Shown here piece after piece: positions 3,774 through 7,931 of a stretch of DNA of 7,931 bases. This DNA is from JACMLD01 sp036500065 (GTDB lineage Bacteria > Bacteroidota > Bacteroidia > Chitinophagales > Chitinophagaceae): positions 1-7,931 of the forward strand of contig DASYCT010000112.1 in NCBI GenBank assembly GCA_036500065.1. The letters are read 5' to 3'. The notes under the pieces were generated by a model that did not search any database, was not told the DNA's origin, and saw only the letters and a program-made list of their open reading frames with translations. Each line of letters opens with the position of its first letter. The first letter of the stretch is position 1. Position numbers and translations under genes: made by a program.

Positions 3774-5690
3774 ATGGATTATTTCAAAAAGCTGCTCGGC
3801 TTACTGAAAACGGAGCGGGAAGAGGACAAGCGGTCCTACCAGGAATTAACCGAGCGATCATCCGTACAGGAACGCCGCGCCAACGGGTTGAGCTGGTACC
3901 CGGTCGCCATCCGGGACACGGAGATGGGCCGCGGCGATTATCTTACCGTAGAACTGGAGCGCACTACCCACCAGGACATCCCCCACCAGTTTCGCTTTGG
4001 CGTGTCGGCGGCACTTTTTTCGAACCATAACGCCCGGCAGGACCGGGTAGAAGGCACCATCTCCTACCAGGGCGCCAACCGGATGAAGATAACCTTGCGC
4101 ACCGACGAACTGCCCGACTGGAGCCGCGATGGCAAGCTCGGCGTTGACCTGCTGTTTGACGACAATAGCTACGACGAAATGCAAAATGCGCTCCGCCAGG
4201 CAGAAGCCCTTTCCCAAAAAAACGAAGAAGGACGACTGGTACAGGCACTGACCGGGGAGAAATCACCGGGTTTTCAAACGGGTCTGCCGTCTTATATAAG
4301 TCCTTCCTTAAACGCCTCGCAGCAGGCGGCGCTGGATAAAATTCTTGCCGCCAACGAGCTGGCCATCGTACACGGCCCCCCGGGGACGGGCAAAACGACC
4401 ACGCTGGTGCAGGCCATCAAAGCGCTGGTAAAACAGGATCGCCGCCAACTGCTGGTCGTGGCCCCGAGCAATACGGCCGTGGACCTGCTGAGTGAAAAGT
4501 TGTCCGAAGAAGGGCTCAACGTGTTACGCGTGGGCAACCCGGCCCGGGTATCGGAACGGCTGATGTCGCTCACCCTGGATAGCCGGATGGCTGCCCATCC
4601 CGGCATGAAAGAAGTAAAGAAACTGAAAAAGCAGGCCAACGAGTTTCGCGATATGGCCCATAAGTATAAACGCAGTTTTGGCAAGGCCGAGCGCGAGCAG
4701 CGCAAAGCGCTGTTTGACGAAGCCCGCGCCATCCTCAGGCAGGTGGAAAATACCGAGCAATACGTGATGAACGACCTGCTGGCCAAAGCCCAGGTGATCA
4801 CCGCCACGCTCGTCGGCGCCAATCACTACACGGTCAGGCATCTTACTTATCATACCGTCGTCATCGACGAAGCGGGGCAGGCGCTCGAACCTGCCTGCTG
4901 GATACCAATTGTAAAAGCGCAGAAATTAATCCTCGCCGGCGACCACTGCCAGCTATCGCCGACCGTCAAATCGAATGAGGCGGCGAGGGGCGGCCTCAGC
5001 ACTACCCTGCTGGAAAAATGTGTGGCCCTCCACCCCGAAGCAGTGGTGCTGCTGGAAGAACAATACCGGATGAACGAGGCCATCATGGGCTATTCATCAA
5101 AAGTATTCTACGGCGAACGCCTGAAGGCCCATGTTTCCGTTGCCCGTCACCTGCTGTCAGAGGGAGAAGCCCCGCTGGCTTTTATCGACACGGCGGGTTG
5201 CGGCTTCGATGAAAAACAGGAAGGCAGCGGCATCAGCAATCCCGAAGAAGCCGCGTTCTTGTTCAAACACCTGGCGCAACTGGCCACCCGGCTCGGCAAG
5301 GTCTACGGGGTGGATGATTTTCCTTCCATCGCCGTTATATCGCCCTACCGGCAACAGCTACAGGTATTGCAGGAGCAATTGCTGCACGTGCCTGCGTTGC
5401 AAGCCTACAGGCACCGGATCTCCGTGAACACCATCGACAGCTTCCAGGGACAGGAGCGGGACATCGTTTATATCAGCATGACGCGCAGCAATGCCGACAA
5501 TAAGATCGGCTTTCTCTCCGACACGCGCCGCATGAACGTGGCCATGACGCGGGCGCGCAAAAAGCTGGTCGTGATTGGCGACGGCGCCACGCTTGCACAG
5601 CAATCGTTCTACGCTGGTTTTATCGCGTATGCCGAACAGGGAAACGCCTGGCAAAGCGCCTGGGAATTTGCCGGTGAATATGAACAATAG
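3774..5690 (+). CDS. Superfamily 1 helicase, UPF1/IGHMBP2-like
   Basis: A 638-residue ATP-dependent helicase, cytoplasmic, predicted to unwind DNA or RNA 5' to 3' as SF1B enzymes do. The start MDYFKKLLGL is chosen because the promoter box ends five bases upstream; the in-frame ATG at 3726 lies before it. Residues 1-165 form an N-terminal beta-rich region like the 1B/stalk part of this family. Helicase motifs follow in order: Q-like LNASQQAAL (179-187), motif I GPPGTGKT (201-208), Ia APSNTAVD (230-237), II IDEAGQ (364-369), III LAGDHCQLSP (387-396), IV-type EEQYRMNE (428-435), V NTIDSFQGQERD (552-563) and VI RRMNVAMTRARKK (585-597). A charged helical insertion at about 275-330 fits the stalk. 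All catalytic residues appear intact. Length and motifs match stand-alone bacterial IGHMBP2-like helicases; no nuclease or zinc domain is fused. The biological role in bacteria is not settled. Confidence 0.93.
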   Translation: MDYFKKLLGLLKTEREEDKRSYQELTERSSVQERRANGLSWYPVAIRDTEMGRGDYLTVELERTTHQDIPHQFRFGVSAALFSNHNARQDRVEGTISYQGANRMKITLRTDELPDWSRDGKLGVDLLFDDNSYDEMQNALRQAEALSQKNEEGRLVQALTGEKSPGFQTGLPSYISPSLNASQQAALDKILAANELAIVHGPPGTGKTTTLVQAIKALVKQDRRQLLVVAPSNTAVDLLSEKLSEEGLNVLRVGNPARVSERLMSLTLDSRMAAHPGMKEVKKLKKQANEFRDMAHKYKRSFGKAEREQRKALFDEARAILRQVENTEQYVMNDLLAKAQVITATLVGANHYTVRHLTYHTVVIDEAGQALEPACWIPIVKAQKLILAGDHCQLSPTVKSNEAARGGLSTTLLEKCVALHPEAVVLLEEQYRMNEAIMGYSSKVFYGERLKAHVSVARHLLSEGEAPLAFIDTAGCGFDEKQEGSGISNPEEAAFLFKHLAQLATRLGKVYGVDDFPSIAVISPYRQQLQVLQEQLLHVPALQAYRHRISVNTIDSFQGQERDIVYISMTRSNADNKIGFLSDTRRMNVAMTRARKKLVVIGDGATLAQQSFYAGFIAYAEQGNAWQSAWEFAGEYEQ

Positions 5691-5731
5691 CAATTATTTA
5701 CTATTTTCAATTCCAGTAAAGCCTGTATGCT

Positions 5732-7810
5732 ATGTCCAAAAAAATGTTGTTCGCGCTTGCCTTTGCCGCTATGGGATCGGGCCTGCGGGCGCAACCGCTT
5801 CAGAAAAGTGTTCATGACGCATTTATGATTAGCCGCATGGCGGAGAAATACCATGTGCAACCCCACCCGCTGGACCATGATCTGTCTGCCATCATCTACA
5901 CGCAGCTCATGAATGAACTGGACGATGAAAAGATATTTTTCACCCAGGATGATATACACCAGCTATCGGCTTTCCAATATAAACTGGATGACGAGATACG
6001 CAGCCAGCACGCGGTTTTTTTGCACCTGCTCTCAGACCTCTACAAGCTGCGGCTGCAACAGGCAGACACCATGATCGATAAGATCTGCGCCACGCCGTTT
6101 AATTTTACTATCAAAGAAAAGCTGACCGTAGCCGAATACGAGGGCTGGCCCGCGGGGATGGCCGGCATGCACAGCAAATTGTACAAACTGCTGAAGCAGG
6201 CCGTGCTCAGCACCATCGTTGAATATGCGGGTGAGAGTGATAAAATGCCCGCTCAAAAAAGTATTGATATCCTCGAACGCGTGATACGCAAACGCGCGGG
6301 CACTTCGGTCAAACGTTCCATCAAGCGCGTACTGCAAAGCCCGCAGGGGGTCGAATACATCATCGGCAACGATTATTGCCAGGCTATTGCTTCCAGTTAT
6401 GATCCGCACACGGCCTATTTTCCACCCGAGGAAAAAGAGGCATTTGAAAGCCAGTTGGGAAATAAACCGCTGGCCTTTGGCCTTTCGCTGAACGAAGACG
6501 AAGATGGCAATGCGCAGATTGGCCACCTGGTGCCCGGCAGCCCCGCCTTCCAGAGCGGCTCACTCAACGAAGGCGATAAGATACAATCCATCCAATGGGA
6601 CGATAAGGAACCGATCGACGTGTCCAATGCCGACCTGGACGAAATAGACCAGGTACTGGCAACTACCGGCGGCGCGCGGGCAACCCTCACCGTTAAAAAA
6701 GCCGATGGCACCCTGCGGCAGGTGACCCTTCACAAGGAGCGGTTGAGCACCGGCGACGATGAAGAAGACAGGGTGCAGGGCTTTATCCTGCAGGGCTCCA
6801 AAAACATCGGTTATATCTCCCTGCCGGCTTTTTATTCCGACTGGGAAGACAGCAAGGGCACCAATGGCTGCGCCAACGATGTGGCCCGCCAGGTCATCAA
6901 ACTGAAAAAAGAAAATATCCAGGGACTGATACTGGACCTCCGTTACAACGGTGGCGGCTCCATACAGGAAGCCGTCGACCTATCGGGTATCTTTATCGAC
7001 GCGGGACCGGTAGAGCAGATAAAATCAAGGGATCCGAAAGTCCTTACGCTCAAGGACGTCAACCGGGGCACCGTCTACGACGGCCCGCTGATCGTGCTGG
7101 TCAATGGTTTCAGCGCCTCCGCCTCGGAGATGGTGGCGGGCACACTGCAGGATTACAATCGCGCGGTGATAGTAGGATCGCCTACTTACGGCAAAGCCAC
7201 CGGGCAGGTAGTATTGCCCATCGACACAACAGTCGATCTTCAAACCTATGATGGCCACGCGCAGGCCGATAGTTATATAAAAATGACGACCCTCCGCCTC
7301 TATCGCATTACCGGCGCAACGGCACAGTTCAACGGTGTTAAACCCAATATCGTGCTGCCCGAGCCGGCCAATGCCCAGGGGGAACGGGAAAAGGATGAAA
7401 AGACCGCCCTTGTCGCCAACAACATCGAGCCGAATAAATATTATAAGCCCCTGCCTCCCCTGCCGTTCGCGGCCCTTGAAAGCGTGGCGCAGAAAGAGAT
7501 AGATTCCTCCGCTTATTTCAGGGAAGCGCTTACCCATGCCGCGCCGTCCAAAGGCTCCGGCATGGAGAAAGATTTTTCCCTGTTACTAAGCGACCACGCG
7601 GCGGAAATGAAAAAAACGGTTACTCCTGCGGTTCCTGCGACACAGCCGGAGAAAGCGCCCGCCTTCACCGTCGTCAACCAGGCCTACGAAAAGCAACGGC
7701 TGCTGGCCGATAGCGATCTGAAGCAAATGAACGAGGAGCGCAAGCTACTGCTGGTAAACGACCCCTACGTGAAAGTGGCTTTCCACCTGCTGCTGGCAAT
7801 GACAAAATAA
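5732..7810 (+). CDS. prc: Tail-specific C-terminal processing protease (Prc/Tsp-like, peptidase S41A)
   Basis: A 692-residue periplasmic serine protease, close in length and layout to E. coli Prc (about 680). A signal peptide ends LRA-QPLQ near residue 20. The N-terminal helical domain spans about 25-235 and includes the DPHTAYF motif (224-230) that precedes the protease core in Prc. The PDZ domain is about 240-335 (GHLVPGSPA, then LNEGDKIQSI), which in this family recognises the substrate C-terminus. The S41 core follows, with LDLRYNGGGS (401-410), GFSASASEM containing the likely nucleophile S463 (459-467), and SPTYGKATGQ with the general base K488, 25 residues later as in Prc. A C-terminal extension (about 545-692) corresponds to the Prc tail domain, with a Pro/Ala-rich linker near 630-645. 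It should degrade or trim periplasmic proteins, including cell-wall hydrolases and lipoproteins in known cases. It starts 41 bases after the helicase and may be cotranscribed; no Shine-Dalgarno is seen. Confidence 0.93.
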   Translation: MSKKMLFALAFAAMGSGLRAQPLQKSVHDAFMISRMAEKYHVQPHPLDHDLSAIIYTQLMNELDDEKIFFTQDDIHQLSAFQYKLDDEIRSQHAVFLHLLSDLYKLRLQQADTMIDKICATPFNFTIKEKLTVAEYEGWPAGMAGMHSKLYKLLKQAVLSTIVEYAGESDKMPAQKSIDILERVIRKRAGTSVKRSIKRVLQSPQGVEYIIGNDYCQAIASSYDPHTAYFPPEEKEAFESQLGNKPLAFGLSLNEDEDGNAQIGHLVPGSPAFQSGSLNEGDKIQSIQWDDKEPIDVSNADLDEIDQVLATTGGARATLTVKKADGTLRQVTLHKERLSTGDDEEDRVQGFILQGSKNIGYISLPAFYSDWEDSKGTNGCANDVARQVIKLKKENIQGLILDLRYNGGGSIQEAVDLSGIFIDAGPVEQIKSRDPKVLTLKDVNRGTVYDGPLIVLVNGFSASASEMVAGTLQDYNRAVIVGSPTYGKATGQVVLPIDTTVDLQTYDGHAQADSYIKMTTLRLYRITGATAQFNGVKPNIVLPEPANAQGEREKDEKTALVANNIEPNKYYKPLPPLPFAALESVAQKEIDSSAYFREALTHAAPSKGSGMEKDFSLLLSDHAAEMKKTVTPAVPATQPEKAPAFTVVNQAYEKQRLLADSDLKQMNEERKLLLVNDPYVKVAFHLLLAMTK

Positions 7811-7815
7811 TTTTC

Positions 7816-7823
7816 TATTTTTA
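7816..7823 (+). promoter_or_regulatory. Possible -7 box upstream of the last gene
   Basis: TATTTTTA fits TAnnTTTA, the same variant as in the GH5 promoter blocks, 18 bases before the ATG at 7842. The gap is only 31 bases and AT-rich, and no -33 element is evident, so readthrough from the protease gene is equally possible. Confidence 0.25.
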
Positions 7824-7841
7824 CCCAAACCCAACCTTACT

Positions 7842-7931
7842 ATGCACTTTCCAAAAACACCCATCGTTCTTGTCTTCTGCGCCCTCCTATGCATCGCTCA
7901 TCCTTCCCGCGCACAGCAAAACCTGGACAAT
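7842..7931 (+). CDS. Start of a secreted protein (partial, C-terminus outside window)
   Basis: The open frame of 30 codons runs to the window edge. It begins MHFPKTPIVLVFCALLCIAH and continues PSRAQQNLDN. This is a typical Sec signal peptide: a short positive region, a hydrophobic core and a likely signal peptidase I cut after SRA, leaving QQNLDN as the mature N-terminus. The cysteines lie within the hydrophobic core and do not form a lipobox. It lies 31 bases after the protease gene on the same strand. Function cannot be told from this fragment. Confidence 0.7.
   Translation, partial: MHFPKTPIVLVFCALLCIAHPSRAQQNLDN

Overview
The window looks like a chromosomal fragment from a Bacteroidota bacterium, most likely of the Chitinophaga type. 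The signs are lipoproteins with 'CKK' or 'CNK' after the lipobox cysteine, start codons without Shine-Dalgarno sequences, and promoter -7 boxes of the form TAnnTTTG or TAnnTTTA. Base composition is moderately GC-rich and even across the genes. The species assignment is inference; no rRNA or tRNA gene is present.

Layout. (1) Positions 1-239, minus strand: the N-terminal part of a response regulator with a CheY-like receiver domain, running off the left edge. (2) Positions 443-2848, plus strand: a tandem duplication of a glycoside hydrolase family 5-type lipoprotein gene. Each copy carries the same promoter/leader block upstream. Copy 1 ends in a textbook intrinsic terminator. (3) Positions 2849-3233: a gene-free stretch with a strong 20-bp hairpin, a longer degenerate inverted repeat, a block resembling the promoter of the two GH5 genes but with no gene behind it, and a branched terminator for the next gene. 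(4) Positions 3234-3734, minus strand: a small lipoprotein, probably lipocalin-like. (5) Positions 3774-5690, plus strand: a superfamily 1 helicase of the UPF1/IGHMBP2 type, divergent from the lipoprotein. The two share a 40-bp promoter region in which the -7 boxes form an inverted repeat. (6) Positions 5732-7810, plus strand: a periplasmic tail-specific (C-terminal processing) protease of the Prc/S41A type. (7) Positions 7842-7931: the start of another secreted protein, cut by the right edge.

How the genes relate. The two GH5 lipoproteins probably act together, or under different conditions, on an extracellular beta-glycan; both keep the full catalytic set. No SusC/SusD pair or other polysaccharide-utilisation gene is visible. 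The helicase and protease are co-directional with a 41-bp gap and may be cotranscribed, but nothing suggests a shared pathway. I see no convincing defence system, CRISPR array or transposase. The most unusual material is non-coding: the shared regulatory block of the GH5 pair, the hairpin region at 2896-3117 and the palindromic divergent promoter at 3741-3768.
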